Shown one piece after another: positions 51,831 to 61,374 of a DNA stretch of 64,000 bases (its first letter is position 1; each line of letters opens with the position of its first letter). The translations under genes and the position numbers were made by a program. Below the pieces are notes generated by a model. The model had not been told where the DNA came from. It did no database searches and saw only the letters and a program-made list of their open reading frames with translations. Source of the stretch: Verrucomicrobiaceae bacterium (GTDB lineage: Bacteria > Verrucomicrobiota > Verrucomicrobiia > Verrucomicrobiales > Verrucomicrobiaceae); NCBI GenBank assembly GCA_947507875.1, contig CANNQP010000003.1, positions 62,001 through 126,000 of the forward strand. Reading direction: 5' to 3'.

Positions 51831-53017
51831 GGCAGGACGCGGGCGAAGAGGGTGCAGCCGTAGGTGCCGACACGATCGAGCGGGTGATAGTGCTGTGCCT
51901 GTTTGGTATCGAGCTGGAGACGCTGCAGGATCTCAGGTGGGATGAAGTCGATCTGCGGGCTGGCGGACCGCATAAGGATGCAGGCACCGGGGGCGCTGTT
52001 CTCCAGAAGAAGCTGCCATTCCTCATGCAGGGCCTGAGGCTTATGGGTCGCCAGCCAATCCTGATGATCTAGCAGGACGAAATGCGTGTAGGAACCCGGA
52101 TGCTCACGCAGGAAATTCGCCAAAGTGGCGGTGTGGGTTTTGAGTCGCGGTTCGCGCTCGCGCAGCACAGCTTGATGTTCTGGCACAAGATAGTTGGGGC
52201 AGCAGCCTGGAGTATAGTGACCCGTGAAATAAACACGCCAGAAGTAGTTGTCCCAAAAGGGCACCTCGGTGAGCACGTGCTCCATTTTTTGCTGGATGTA
52301 ACCGCAGAGGCCACCGGGGAATCGGGTCTCGATCAGCCTGACCTGGGCTCGGGGCACGCCGAGCATGGTCATGGCCATGGGCTGGCGTAGCAGCAAGGTG
52401 ATGAAACGCCCCCAGAGAAGAGGGCGGACATGGGCGTAAAGTCGGCGCTGCTCCTCCAAGCTATTGATGTGCAGCAGGGCGTCCACATAATCGCGCACTT
52501 GGGCACTACCCAAGAAGGTATGTAGGGTGAGCCAAGCCATCTGGCCGGCGGTGCCTCGATAATAAAAGGAGGGGTTTAGTGAGGTGCGACGAAAATAATA
52601 ATGCTTATCCTGCCAATAGCGCAGCGCGTGGGGAGGTAGCCCACCCGATAACCGGCCCAACAGGCCACGCATGTCAGGATGCGCGCCGTAACCAAAGGTC
52701 TGGAAGAGCTCCTCAAAATCACAGAGGCGGATCATCGCCTTTTTTAGCTCCAGCAGGGCGTTTTGACGTGGATTCACGTCCACGGCATGTATTTCCGCTG
52801 GATTGTCGAGCAGATAATCCAAGGCATTGCAGCCCGCGCTTGTGATCATGACCACGCGGCTGCTAGCGTCTAGGCGCATCATGGCACGGTCCAGCCGTGG
52901 ATCCTCCCAGCAGGTGTTGTAAACGAGGTTCCCCCCATGCACGCGGCGGAAGATGGCGTCCTGGGTATGATGACTGATCTGGGCGGGCAAAGAAGCGCGG
53001 GCAGGCATGCAGTACAT
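51827..53017 (-). CDS. btaA: BtaA-like 3-amino-3-carboxypropyl transferase (DUF3419)
   Basis: 396 residues from the ATG at 53017 (GGGG lies 8 nt before; an ATG at 53008 is also possible, and upstream codons overlap the CHASE2 gene end). DUF3419/BtaA moves the aminocarboxypropyl group of SAM to diacylglycerol. Visible are LVYNTCWEDPRLDRAMM, VVMITSAGCNALDYLL (SAM-site strand), IHAVDVNPRQNALLELK, and later YFTGHYTPGCCPNYL. With btaB it gives the betaine lipid DGTS. It follows the CHASE2 gene by 50 nt in the same direction. Such gene pairs are known in Alphaproteobacteria, and here they indicate betaine lipids in a verrucomicrobium. Confidence 0.92.
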   Translation of the reverse strand: MYCMPARASLPAQISHHTQDAIFRRVHGGNLVYNTCWEDPRLDRAMMRLDASSRVVMITSAGCNALDYLLDNPAEIHAVDVNPRQNALLELKKAMIRLCDFEELFQTFGYGAHPDMRGLLGRLSGGLPPHALRYWQDKHYYFRRTSLNPSFYYRGTAGQMAWLTLHTFLGSAQVRDYVDALLHINSLEEQRRLYAHVRPLLWGRFITLLLRQPMAMTMLGVPRAQVRLIETRFPGGLCGYIQQKMEHVLTEVPFWDNYFWRVYFTGHYTPGCCPNYLVPEHQAVLREREPRLKTHTATLANFLREHPGSYTHFVLLDHQDWLATHKPQALHEEWQLLLENSAPGACILMRSASPQIDFIPPEILQRLQLDTKQAQHYHPLDRVGTYGCTLFARVLP

Positions 53018-53067
53018 CGGGTGCCCCAGGTCGGGTGAATCACAGCCGATTTTGTGCAACGATATCG

Positions 53068-54336
53068 TTAGACCTTGGAAGCGGGCGTAGATGCCTCGTT
53101 TACCTCTTCCTGAGCTCTTTTGCCGGTTATCCAACCCACCAGCGAACCGGTAACGATGAGTGCCACCGGCATGGCAGGAGAGCACCAGATGAACACCGCA
53201 TGAAAGGCACCAAAACTAATGAACAATGCTACAAAGATGCAGATCAGTCCACGGCGCAACGGATGCTGAGCGCCTCCGCCAAGACAGATCCAAGCCGAAG
53301 CCAACCCGGCGATCACCCAAACCAACCCTTGAGGCCAGCCGACCAGCTTCGTCAAAGATGGCAAGGCCAGCATCTGAGCCAGCGCCTGGGCTTGAATGAA
53401 AGCAGGGCGCGGACGCGTGCGATCATCATGATCCAGGCCGAGGACGATGATTTTGCCGGTGCCAAGGGCGGCCTTGTCTTCGGGTGAAAGGGTTTCCGCT
53501 AGTGTGCCGGTCATGAGGTCTAGGGCATTGATCACCGGTACCTTGCGCTCCAAATTCACTTTCACCAAACCCTCTTGGCCCAGAGGAACGAAGGCTCCAT
53601 TCGAGAGGTAGGCAGCGGCTCCAGGCCCCAAGCGCAAACGATGCTCAGCATAGGGGGTGCCGGTGAGTCGAGCCAGGGTCTGGGCCAGTAGGCTAGGATA
53701 GAGACGCGCTCCGACGCGAAGGGCATAAGGCAGGAAACACGAACCTTCCTGATGGGGTAAGCTGGCTTCGAGTCCCAGTTCACCCATGACACGCAGGGCG
53801 GGGTCAGGAACCGAAACCAAAGCCGCAATGGCAGGAGCTAAGTGCACGTCACCTTCGATCCTTTGAAATTGCGGCAGTGTCTCCACCAGATCTCCCATGA
53901 AGGGCGGTGATATCTCAGCATGGTTCTTTTCTGCCAAAGTCATCTCCACGGCGCTAATCACGTTCGTGTAGGGCATCAGGCTTTCCGCTAAAGCAGGAAG
54001 GAATTCCGGTGGCGGGCTACCCCAATTCAGCGGCGTGGCCAAGACCAGTGCCGCTGGAGCATAATCTTGTAGAGACTTCAGCAGCATTTGCCAGTCGAGT
54101 GGCGTGGGCGGCCAGCCGCCGTAGTCGAGCCGATCCGATTCGCGAAGGGCCACCATCACCACCTGCCCTCCAGCGGAGGGATCTGGCTGGCTCAGTCGCT
54201 CACGCGCATTGGATGCGAGGAAGTCGAGGAAAAGTTCATCGAAGTGCTGAAAACGCCCCGCGCTCTGCTCACGATCAACATACCAGCCAATGGACACCCA
54301 ACTAGCGGCGAGGAACAAGAGACGAATCCAATACAT
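53068..54336 (-). CDS. CHASE2 domain membrane protein
   Basis: 422 residues from the ATG at 54336. One N-terminal membrane helix, then a long extracytoplasmic CHASE2-type region (about 30-330: FDELFLDFLASNARERLSQ, VVMVALRESDRLDYGGWPP, KIIVLGLDHDDRTRP), then three C-terminal membrane helices (LVWVIAGLASAWI, LICIFVALFISFGAF, AMPVALIVTGSLVGWI). Unlike most CHASE2 proteins it ends without a kinase, cyclase or GGDEF output domain, so it may be a sensor or scaffold only. It lies 50 nt upstream of btaA in one direction, so it could be part of that transcript. Confidence 0.82.
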   Translation of the reverse strand: MYWIRLLFLAASWVSIGWYVDREQSAGRFQHFDELFLDFLASNARERLSQPDPSAGGQVVMVALRESDRLDYGGWPPTPLDWQMLLKSLQDYAPAALVLATPLNWGSPPPEFLPALAESLMPYTNVISAVEMTLAEKNHAEISPPFMGDLVETLPQFQRIEGDVHLAPAIAALVSVPDPALRVMGELGLEASLPHQEGSCFLPYALRVGARLYPSLLAQTLARLTGTPYAEHRLRLGPGAAAYLSNGAFVPLGQEGLVKVNLERKVPVINALDLMTGTLAETLSPEDKAALGTGKIIVLGLDHDDRTRPRPAFIQAQALAQMLALPSLTKLVGWPQGLVWVIAGLASAWICLGGGAQHPLRRGLICIFVALFISFGAFHAVFIWCSPAMPVALIVTGSLVGWITGKRAQEEVNEASTPASKV

Positions 54337-54552
54337 GGCTAGGGTGTGTGCAAAGAAATCCTCAGCATGGACCAAGCTGAGATCTCAAAGCGAAACGTGT
54401 CCAAGGCAGAAATGCAACGCCTTTCATTACGTGGAACCACGGACTTAGCACTTGCTGTTTAAAACCATGCCAAGGTTCATCATCCGACTTTCAGCTTCAA
54501 CCATCGACGAAGGCGCTCAGTTTCTACCCAGCTTGCGTTTTGAAAGCAAGCC

Positions 54553-54957
54553 TCACCCCAAAAACCGCCCACGCCACTCGGGTCGCGGCAAAACACAATG
54601 CGCTTTTTTGCCAAAAAACCGATAGCGATTGGACGCGACAAAGGAATAGGCCAGATCCCGCAACGAGCGTGGGATGAATTTTAGAGCACGCCAGCAAGCC
54701 ATCTTGCCTCCCAGCAAAGCCAGCAACTCTAACGCAGCGTCGCTTTTCACAAAATGACCCTCAGGTGTCAGCAGCAGCATCGTGTGTGGTTCTGCCGGAT
54801 CGAAGCCATGTTGTCGATAAAGCTTTGCCCCAAGCTCGGACTGGATGGGGCAAAACGTGACCACGCCCCGCGGGTCATGCTCTAGTACCCACTGCACCGT
54901 CTGATCGCAAAGATGACAGACCCCGTCAAAAAGCAGAAGATGGGTCCATTCCGGCAT
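54553..54957 (-). CDS. DCC family thiol-disulfide protein (DUF393)
   Basis: 134 residues from the ATG at 54957 (the frame opens with TTG at 54963). The DCC signature is at the N-terminus: LLFDGVCHLCDQTVQWV with the CxxC pair, followed by the thioredoxin-like FCPIQSELG and VKSDAALELLALLGG. The C-terminal RPEWRGRFLG is typical of small DCC proteins. Likely redox or metal handling in the cytoplasm. It stands alone between the CHASE2 gene and the NarL-type regulator. Confidence 0.9.
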   Translation of the reverse strand: MPEWTHLLLFDGVCHLCDQTVQWVLEHDPRGVVTFCPIQSELGAKLYRQHGFDPAEPHTMLLLTPEGHFVKSDAALELLALLGGKMACWRALKFIPRSLRDLAYSFVASNRYRFFGKKAHCVLPRPEWRGRFLG

Positions 54958-55082
54958 GATCAAGAACTAGGATTGAAGCGAATCGCCTGAATGCAAGTGC
55001 AGGCGACAATAGATTTACCCAGATGCCTAGAGCAAAGACGCTCATGATCGACCCAGGCTGCCCATGGCAGAACAGATTGTGT

Positions 55083-55763
55083 TTAAATCAGGCTTTGTGC
55101 TAACCGGGCCACGGCCTCCGCCTTCGAATGGACCCCAAGTTTTCGATAAATTTTTTTCAAATGGGCACGGATGGTCTCATGGCTAAGCCCGAGCTGAAGC
55201 GCAGCGCCTTTTGCTGAACCATTTTTGGCCAGAGTGTTGAGGACGACTTCCTCACGCTGGGTGAGTTGATTGAAAGCCTGAATGCGTTTCTTGGCTGACC
55301 CCAAAGCGGCATGAGTTTGGAAGCATTGATCCGCCAGCAAACGTGCAACCTCAGGACTGAGCGTGAGCCCTTCATACCGCTCCCCGTCTAGCTTGAGTAG
55401 CAAGTCTTCCAAATGGGACTGTTTGATCAAATACCCTGACACGCCGCGCTGCATCAACGGCAAAACATGACGCGGCTCAGAGGAAGAAGTCAGCATGATG
55501 CAGATGACCGAAGGGTGCTCGTTTCGCATCCTTGTGACCAACTCAACACCTTCCAGCCTCGGCAACTCTAGGTCCACGAGAAGCATTTCCACTTCGGTCC
55601 TTTTTGGGTCAGCCCAGAATCGCTCCGCACTCTCCCAACTGCCCACGACAGCAACGCTTTGCTGCTTTTGCACTAAGCTCTGGATGGATAGCCGACTAAC
55701 CGGATTGTCTTCAACAATACCGATTTTTTTCGAGGGCGGCTTGGTTTCAAGAAGTTCTGCCAT
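55083..55763 (-). CDS. NarL/FixJ-type response regulator
   Basis: 226 residues. Receiver: IVEDN (about 16-20), phospho-acceptor Asp64 in LLVDLELPRL, Lys114 in YLIKQS. A LuxR-type HTH ends the protein (LTQREEVVLNTLAKNGSAKGAALQLGLSHETIRAHLKKIYRKLGV, parts). No kinase is adjacent. It is divergent from the Gfo/Idh/MocA gene with 381 bp between. Target unknown. Confidence 0.93.
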   Translation of the reverse strand: MAELLETKPPSKKIGIVEDNPVSRLSIQSLVQKQQSVAVVGSWESAERFWADPKRTEVEMLLVDLELPRLEGVELVTRMRNEHPSVICIMLTSSSEPRHVLPLMQRGVSGYLIKQSHLEDLLLKLDGERYEGLTLSPEVARLLADQCFQTHAALGSAKKRIQAFNQLTQREEVVLNTLAKNGSAKGAALQLGLSHETIRAHLKKIYRKLGVHSKAEAVARLAQSLI

Positions 55764-56144
55764 TCAGCATGGATGGATGGGTTGTTATACAACGAGTGCT
55801 CTCAGGATAAATATCCGACCGTTCTCCATCCGAACCTCGCGATGAGGTTGTAGGGTGCCACGATTCACAAATCGAGCGCAATTTCGCCTTCGCGTCATGA
55901 TCAAGCAACGCTCCGCGAATGCAGTCATCCAGAGCCTATGGCAACTCTGTCTCAAACGCAGTCCGGATGCAACGATTGGCACTCGCCCACAGAGCATTGG
56001 CGTTCACAAAGTGCTTTGTCGATAAAGCAAAGCGCAGGTCGCAGCAGGTAGCGAAAACCCTTTTTTTAAGCCAAGGCGAGGGTACATTGAGGCGCAAAGA
56101 ATGCTTGCAGCCAGGCGTTGGTTTCGTCCAATCTTAAGACCCTT
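55764..56144. other. Divergent intergenic region
   Basis: 381 bp between the response regulator (minus) and the oxidoreductase gene (plus). It holds a T8 run near 56060 and short open frames without family sequence. Promoters for both genes should lie here. No palindromic operator or RNA gene recognised. Confidence 0.45.
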
Positions 56145-57533
56145 ATGGAAAACACCCCTGTCACTTCATCACGCCGTGATTTCATCAAGACTGCCACGCA
56201 GGCCACTGCGGGTCTGTCCGTGCTTTCCGGCATTCATATCCCTTATGTTCACGCGGCTGGGGATGACACCATTAGCGTTGCCTTGGTGGGCTGCGGTGGC
56301 CGTGGCACTGGGGCAGCGAGCAACATGATGGGCGTGAAGCAGCGCACCCGACTGGTAGCGATGGCTGATGTGCAGGAGAGCCGTCTGGAGGCGAGCTTCA
56401 ATGGGTTGAGCGCCAAGCACCCCGATCGCTTCTCCGTGTCAGCGGACGCGAAATTCATCGGCTTCGACGCCTACAAGAAAGCCATCGACATGCTCAAGCC
56501 CAATGACATCGTCATCATGGCGACGCCGCCCGCTTTTCGCTGGGTGCAGTTTCAGTATGCCATCGAGAAGGGCGTGAACGTCTTCATGGAAAAACCCATC
56601 TGTGTGGACGCGCCAAGCGGACGCCGCATGCTGGAGCTAGGCAAGAAAGCTGCGGAGAAGAACCTAAAGGTGGGCGTGGGCCTGATGTGCCGTCACTGCC
56701 GCGTGCGAGGTGAGCTCTTTGACCGCATCCAGCAGGGCGAGATCGGTGACATCATTCTGGGGCGCGCATACCGTCTCCAGGGACCCGTGGGCACGTGCTT
56801 CACGAAACCGCGCGATGCTAGCACGGACCCGAACGAGCTGATTTACCAAATCAAGAACTTCCACAGCTTCCTCTGGGCCTCTGGTGGTGCATTCAGCGAC
56901 TTCAACATTCACAACATCGACGAGATTTGCTGGATGAAGAACGACTTTCCGATTGAGGCCAAGGCCACCGGCGGCCGCACGGAGCGTGGCGACTACGTGG
57001 ATCAGAACTTCGACCACTACAGCGTCGAATACACCTTCCGCGATGGGACGAAATTCTGGCTGGAAGGTCGAAATGCGATGAAGACGCACAATGAGTTCGC
57101 CAGCTACGTGCATGGCAGCAAGGGCATGGCTATCATTTCCACGGCAGGTCACTTCCCTTCCAAGGCGATGACATTCAAAGGGCAGAACAAGAGTGCCAAG
57201 GACATCATCTGGCGTGGCAAGCAGCCCGAACCGAATCCCTATGATCTGGAGTGGCAAGACCTTGTGGACGCAATCCACAACAACAAGCCCTACAGCGAAG
57301 TGGAGCGTGGCGCGATGGCCAGCCTGGTCACGGTCATGGGCCGCATGAGTGCCCACACAGGTCAGCTCGTGACCTTTGACCAACTGATGGCGCACGATCA
57401 TGAATTCGCCCCAGGGGTGGACAAACTCACGATGGATGGCCCTGCGCCACTTGTCGCCGATGCAAACGGCAAGTATCCGATCCCCTACCCTGGAGCCAAC
57501 GGCCTCTATGAATACGTGGTGAACAAGGCCTAA
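56145..57533 (+). CDS. Tat-exported Gfo/Idh/MocA oxidoreductase
   Basis: 462 residues from the ATG at 56145. Tat signal SRRDFIKTATQATAG near residues 9-23. The Rossmann fold follows with VALVGCGGRGTGAAS, then the catalytic-region EKPICVDAPSGRRM (conserved Glu-Lys-Pro) and the C-terminal beta domain with the GGAFSDFNIHNIDEICW helix. Verrucomicrobia and Planctomycetes have many such periplasmic sugar or inositol oxidoreductases with a bound NAD(P) cofactor. The substrate is unknown. A terminator at 57565-57594 follows. Confidence 0.93.
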   Translation: MENTPVTSSRRDFIKTATQATAGLSVLSGIHIPYVHAAGDDTISVALVGCGGRGTGAASNMMGVKQRTRLVAMADVQESRLEASFNGLSAKHPDRFSVSADAKFIGFDAYKKAIDMLKPNDIVIMATPPAFRWVQFQYAIEKGVNVFMEKPICVDAPSGRRMLELGKKAAEKNLKVGVGLMCRHCRVRGELFDRIQQGEIGDIILGRAYRLQGPVGTCFTKPRDASTDPNELIYQIKNFHSFLWASGGAFSDFNIHNIDEICWMKNDFPIEAKATGGRTERGDYVDQNFDHYSVEYTFRDGTKFWLEGRNAMKTHNEFASYVHGSKGMAIISTAGHFPSKAMTFKGQNKSAKDIIWRGKQPEPNPYDLEWQDLVDAIHNNKPYSEVERGAMASLVTVMGRMSAHTGQLVTFDQLMAHDHEFAPGVDKLTMDGPAPLVADANGKYPIPYPGANGLYEYVVNKA

Positions 57534-57564
57534 CCGGCGCTTGAAACGCTAGACTTCATGAGCT

Positions 57565-57594
57565 CGGAGATCCGATGGGTCTCCGGGCTTTTTT
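57565..57594 (+). terminator. Intrinsic terminator after the Gfo/Idh/MocA gene
   Basis: A 9-bp stem (57565-57573 with 57577-57585, one T-G pair) and a 3-base loop, followed by GGCTTTTTT. It lies 32 bp after the stop and would end plus-strand transcription. The T tract is absent on the other side, so it seems one-way. Confidence 0.85.
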
Positions 57595-57621
57595 GTCGGA
57601 GAAAAAAGACCGGGCCTAAGC

Positions 57622-58905
57622 TCAGTCGCGAAGCGCCGCCGCAGGTTCCAGACGAGCAGCGATCCAAGCCGGGATGAGCCCAGCGGTGATGCAAAGCAGG
57701 ATGGAAAAGACACAGGTCATGCTGATGTGCCAGACATCCAGCCGCGCGGGAATGGTGGAGAGAAACACGCCCTCCACGGCATGGATCTGACCGCCTGTGG
57801 CAAGAGCTAGCAGAGCGCGCAAATCATCGCGCAACCACAAAACCAGCAAGCCGCCGATGAGGCCCAAAAGCGTACCGAGCACCCCCACGATGACCGCCTG
57901 CAGCGTGAAGATGCCGATGATTTGGCTGGGACGACTGCCAATAGCAGCCAACATGCCGATCTCACGTCGCTTTTGGGTCGTAACGGTGATGGTCGTGTTC
58001 ATCACGGAAAAAGCGGCCACGAGGGCGATGATGGAGAGTACGAATTGCATCATGGTCTGCTCATTGCGCATAGCGGCGAGGCGTGCCTTTTCCTGGTCGG
58101 CCCAGGTTTCCACCTGCCATCCTGGCGCAAGAGCTGCGAAGGTGGCAGACCTTTCCAGCGCTTTCTCAGGCTCTGCTAGCTCCAGGGCGATGCCGCCAGG
58201 GTGATCTCCCAGGCGAAAAATGGCCTGGGCCGTCCTGAGCGAGGCACAGGCGAGCAACCCGACGGCCTCGCTACGCAGCACTCCGGAAACTCGCAGCTTT
58301 TGTGGATGTAGGCTGATCTTGCGGATCATCTCTCGGCGTTGGGCATCGTTCTCTTGCTCATTCGCCTCACTGTATTGACGCACCGCCTCGTTTACATTCG
58401 GGCCTGCATAAACGCTGAATTCATCCCCGAGCTGTAGTCCCAGGCTGCTCATGTGCTGGTCCGTCAGCACCAGGGAACCCTCCGCGAGATCAAAACTGCC
58501 TGCGAGAAGATGGGTGCGGAGTTTGGTCAGATGGCTGGCTGCTTTTTCCGCAGGCACGGCAAGCAGTTGAGCCAGCGCTTGGGCATCGTCTTTGGCTAAG
58601 TAAACTTTGTCGGTCGCGCAGGGCACCGCCGAAAGCACACCCGGCTGGGCCTGTAGTTTTTCCAGAACACCTGGCCAGCGCGCAGCGGCATCCTTACCGT
58701 CAGGCCTGAGCATGATGTGGGGATTGGAGCCCATCAGCGTGTCGCGGAAGTCGGCCTCAAAGCCAGCCATGACCGAGCGGACGACGATCATCATGAGCAC
58801 GCCAACCGCGACGCCGACGAGAGAGACCAGCGTAATGACCGAGACGAAATTTCGTTTGGGCCTCAAATATCGCAGCGCCAGGAAGAAAGAGGCATTCTGT
58901 ATCAT
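57622..58905 (-). CDS. LolC/LolE-like ABC permease
   Basis: 427 residues. N-terminal membrane helix after the family start FFLALRYLRPKRNFVSVITLVSLVGVAVGV (parts), a periplasmic region (about 45-270), then three C-terminal helices of FtsX type (IIALVAAFSVMNTTITVTTQKRREIGMLAAIGSRPSQI, in parts; and the last LLCITAGLIPAWIAARLEPAAALRD). It fits LolC/E, which with a LolD ATPase releases lipoproteins from the inner membrane. No LolD is adjacent; a LolD-like ATPase is at 11471-12184. The tRNA-Val gene lies 35 bp upstream. Confidence 0.9.
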   Translation of the reverse strand: MIQNASFFLALRYLRPKRNFVSVITLVSLVGVAVGVLMMIVVRSVMAGFEADFRDTLMGSNPHIMLRPDGKDAAARWPGVLEKLQAQPGVLSAVPCATDKVYLAKDDAQALAQLLAVPAEKAASHLTKLRTHLLAGSFDLAEGSLVLTDQHMSSLGLQLGDEFSVYAGPNVNEAVRQYSEANEQENDAQRREMIRKISLHPQKLRVSGVLRSEAVGLLACASLRTAQAIFRLGDHPGGIALELAEPEKALERSATFAALAPGWQVETWADQEKARLAAMRNEQTMMQFVLSIIALVAAFSVMNTTITVTTQKRREIGMLAAIGSRPSQIIGIFTLQAVIVGVLGTLLGLIGGLLVLWLRDDLRALLALATGGQIHAVEGVFLSTIPARLDVWHISMTCVFSILLCITAGLIPAWIAARLEPAAALRD

Positions 58906-58939
58906 GGTGGCCGTGGATGCCGTCCTGTGCGTGGAAGGA

Positions 58940-59014
58940 TGGTGCGCAGTACAGGGTTCGAACCTGTGACCCCCACCATGTCAAGGTGATGCTCTACCAC
59001 TGAGCTAACTGCGC
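58940..59014 (-). tRNA. tRNA-Val (GAC)
   Basis: 75 nt including an encoded CCA (58940-58942). Acceptor GCGCAGU pairs with ACUGCGC and the discriminator is A. D arm AGCUCAGUGGUAGAGC, anticodon arm UCACC-UUGACAU-GGUGG with anticodon GAC, T arm with GGUUCGAACCC. All stems pair with only one G-U (27-43). It reads GUC and GUU codons. It lies between the LolC/E gene and the PL6 gene. Confidence 0.97.
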
Positions 59015-59106
59015 GGGTCGAAGGGCTCGTCACTTACTCCACTCAGAGAAGTGGGCAACTTGTTTTTATGGAATGAAACACGAGCCTCTGGCAGTTTTAC
59101 GGTCTC

Positions 59107-60363
59107 ATGCGCTCCCTAACCGCCTGCTTCTTTTTCCTCCAAGGCTTCTCCATGACCAACCAAGCTGCGGAAAAAACCGTGGCTGATCCGGCCCATCTTC
59201 CTGAAGCTTTGCCAGGCGATGTGCTGGTGCTGCCCGAGGGTGAATTTAGCAACGTGAGCCTCATTTTGAAGGGCAAAGGCAGCGAAAAAGCCCCCATCAC
59301 CCTCCGTGCTGCGGTGCCGGGAAAGACCATCTTCACCGGCACCAGCACGCTACGCATGGCAGGGCAGCATCTGGTGGTTGAAGGGCTGCATTTCCGCGAT
59401 CCTGACCCCAGCCTGAGTGACTTGATCGAATTCCGCCAAGACGCCAAGAGTCTGTCTAGCCACTGCCGGTTGACCCGCTGCGCGATCACCTTGAGCCGGA
59501 AGCAGGCCAAGGCCAAAGAATCACGTTGGGTGGGGCTCTATGGCCGTAGCAACCGGGTGGACCATTGCCGCCTGGAGGGAAAAACAGGCAAGGGTACAAC
59601 GCTGGTGGTCTGGCTAGGTGGAGAGAATGGCGGAGAGCACCGCATCGACCACAACGACTTTGGTCCGCGGGAAAAGCTGGGCAAAAACGGCGGCGAAACG
59701 ATCCGCATCGGCGATAGCAAGACCTCCATGCTCAAGGGCGGCTGCCTAGTCGAAGCCAATGTCTTTTATCGCTGCAATGGAGAGGCCGAATGCATCTCCA
59801 ACAAATCCTGTGAGAACGTGTATCGGGGCAATACCTTCCTGGAAGTCGGCGGCACGCTGACACTGCGCCATGGCAACGGCTGCGTGGTGGAGGGAAATGT
59901 TTTTCTGGGCAACGATGCCTCTGGCACCGGCGGCATCCGCATCATTGGCGAAGATCACACCGTGCGGGGCAACTACCTGGAAAACCTTCGCGGTGACGAC
60001 GGCAGGTCCGCGCTGTGCCTCATGATGGGCATTCCCGATTCACCACTGAACCGCTACTTTCAGGTCAAGCGCGCCAGAGTCATCGGCAACATGCTGGTGA
60101 ACTGCGAGCACCCGGTACTCCTTGGTTTGGCAGATGACACCAAGGCCACTCTAGCACCGACGGATTGCTTGTTCGAAGGCAATCAATTCCGCTGCCCAGG
60201 GCGTGACATCGTCGAGGCACGCTGCGGCCTAGAGGGCCTGCGCTGGAAAAACAACGTCTATGAAGGCAACGCCGCAGGCATCCCAGGCATGGAAGCAGGA
60301 AAACCACAAATCCAGCCACTGAAGGGCCTGACGCGCGCTGATGTGGGCCCCGGCTGGAATTAA
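59107..60363 (+). CDS. Polysaccharide lyase family 6 (chondroitinase-B/alginate lyase-like)
   Basis: 418 residues with a short signal peptide. A right-handed beta-helix with PL6 motifs: VDHCRLEGKTGKGTTLVVWL, HRIDHNDFGPREKLGKNGGETIRIGD (parts), ECISNKSCEN and LTLRHGNGCVVEGN. Catalytic Lys233 (in SNKS) and Arg254 (in LRHG) match the chondroitinase-B pair. It cuts uronic-acid-containing glycans such as alginate or dermatan by beta-elimination. The nearest gene is the TIGR01777 epimerase at 36 bp. The substrate cannot be told, but it fits the sulfatase-rich, glycan-eating lifestyle. Confidence 0.93.
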   Translation: MRSLTACFFFLQGFSMTNQAAEKTVADPAHLPEALPGDVLVLPEGEFSNVSLILKGKGSEKAPITLRAAVPGKTIFTGTSTLRMAGQHLVVEGLHFRDPDPSLSDLIEFRQDAKSLSSHCRLTRCAITLSRKQAKAKESRWVGLYGRSNRVDHCRLEGKTGKGTTLVVWLGGENGGEHRIDHNDFGPREKLGKNGGETIRIGDSKTSMLKGGCLVEANVFYRCNGEAECISNKSCENVYRGNTFLEVGGTLTLRHGNGCVVEGNVFLGNDASGTGGIRIIGEDHTVRGNYLENLRGDDGRSALCLMMGIPDSPLNRYFQVKRARVIGNMLVNCEHPVLLGLADDTKATLAPTDCLFEGNQFRCPGRDIVEARCGLEGLRWKNNVYEGNAAGIPGMEAGKPQIQPLKGLTRADVGPGWN

Positions 60364-60399
60364 GGCCAACCGCGGCATCTCCCAACCGTATCCCCAGTC

Positions 60400-61299
60400 A
60401 TGAAAATAGGCATCACAGGCGCCAGCGGGCTGATCGGGCAAAAGGTCGGACGGCTGGGCATAGATTCCGGTCATGAAATCATCGGCTATTCACGCCACGC
60501 CATGAAGGCAGATGCCGTGATCCGCCGATCTTGCCTTACGAGCGCGGGCGATCCATTGCCCGAGACCCCCCTGGATGCGCTGGTGCATCTTGCGGGCGAA
60601 TCCCTGCTCGGCGTCTGGACGGCTGCCAAGCAACGGCGCATCTGGGAAAGCCGCGTGGAGCTCACCCAGGCGATCGTGGCACGCCTGCGAAATTGGCAGC
60701 CCCAGCATCGGCCCCGCGTCTTGCTCTGTGCTTCAGGCATCGGCTTTTACGGCGACCGTGGCGATGAGTTGCTGGATGAGCAAAGTCGTGCGGGTTCTGG
60801 GTTCTTGGCGGACCTCTGCCAGGCCTGGGAAGCAGCCGCCAGGGAAGCCGAAGGATTGGGCATTCGTGTGGTACTGCTGCGCACTAGCATGGTATTGGCG
60901 AGGGAGGGCGGCGCCTATCCCTTGATGCGTATGGCTTTTCGCCTGGGTGTGGGAGGTCGGTTGGGCTCAGGCAAGCAGTGGATGTCCTGGATTCATGCTC
61001 AGGACGAGGCCGCGCTGATCCTGTGGGCAGCAGAAAACGAGACCGTGTCTGGTCCTCTGAACCTTTGCACGCCGCAGCCTGTGACGAATGCCGACTTCAC
61101 CCGTTCCCTAGCGCGCAGTCTGAAGCGACCGGCTTTTCTGCATGCCCCCGCCATTGCCCTACGTCTCTTGGCGGGTGGCATGGCAAAGGAGATGCTCCTG
61201 ACCAGTCAGCGCGTCATGCCGCGCACCGCTCTTTCCCATGGCTACCGCTTTGCTCATGGAGATCTGGAGGAAGCCCTGCCCACGCTGGCATGCGGCTGA
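60400..61299 (+). CDS. TIGR01777 NAD-dependent epimerase/dehydratase
   Basis: 299 residues. SDR Rossmann start MKIGITGASGLIGQKVG, then ALVHLAGESLL, the WQPQHRPRVLLCASGIGFYGD (parts) with the catalytic region, and the C-terminal PAIALRLLAGGMAKEMLLTSQRVMP. This is the YfcH/SulA-like family, of unknown substrate, often with cell-division or envelope roles suggested. It follows the PL6 gene by 36 bp and precedes the HAD gene by 75 bp. Confidence 0.92.
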   Translation: MKIGITGASGLIGQKVGRLGIDSGHEIIGYSRHAMKADAVIRRSCLTSAGDPLPETPLDALVHLAGESLLGVWTAAKQRRIWESRVELTQAIVARLRNWQPQHRPRVLLCASGIGFYGDRGDELLDEQSRAGSGFLADLCQAWEAAAREAEGLGIRVVLLRTSMVLAREGGAYPLMRMAFRLGVGGRLGSGKQWMSWIHAQDEAALILWAAENETVSGPLNLCTPQPVTNADFTRSLARSLKRPAFLHAPAIALRLLAGGMAKEMLLTSQRVMPRTALSHGYRFAHGDLEEALPTLACG

Positions 61300-61374
61300 G
61301 GATCGGCTAGACTGCGGTGGTGGGCTTTGGCAAGCTCCCTCATCCTTCTTTCACCCACGACCACCGCTTTTCCC

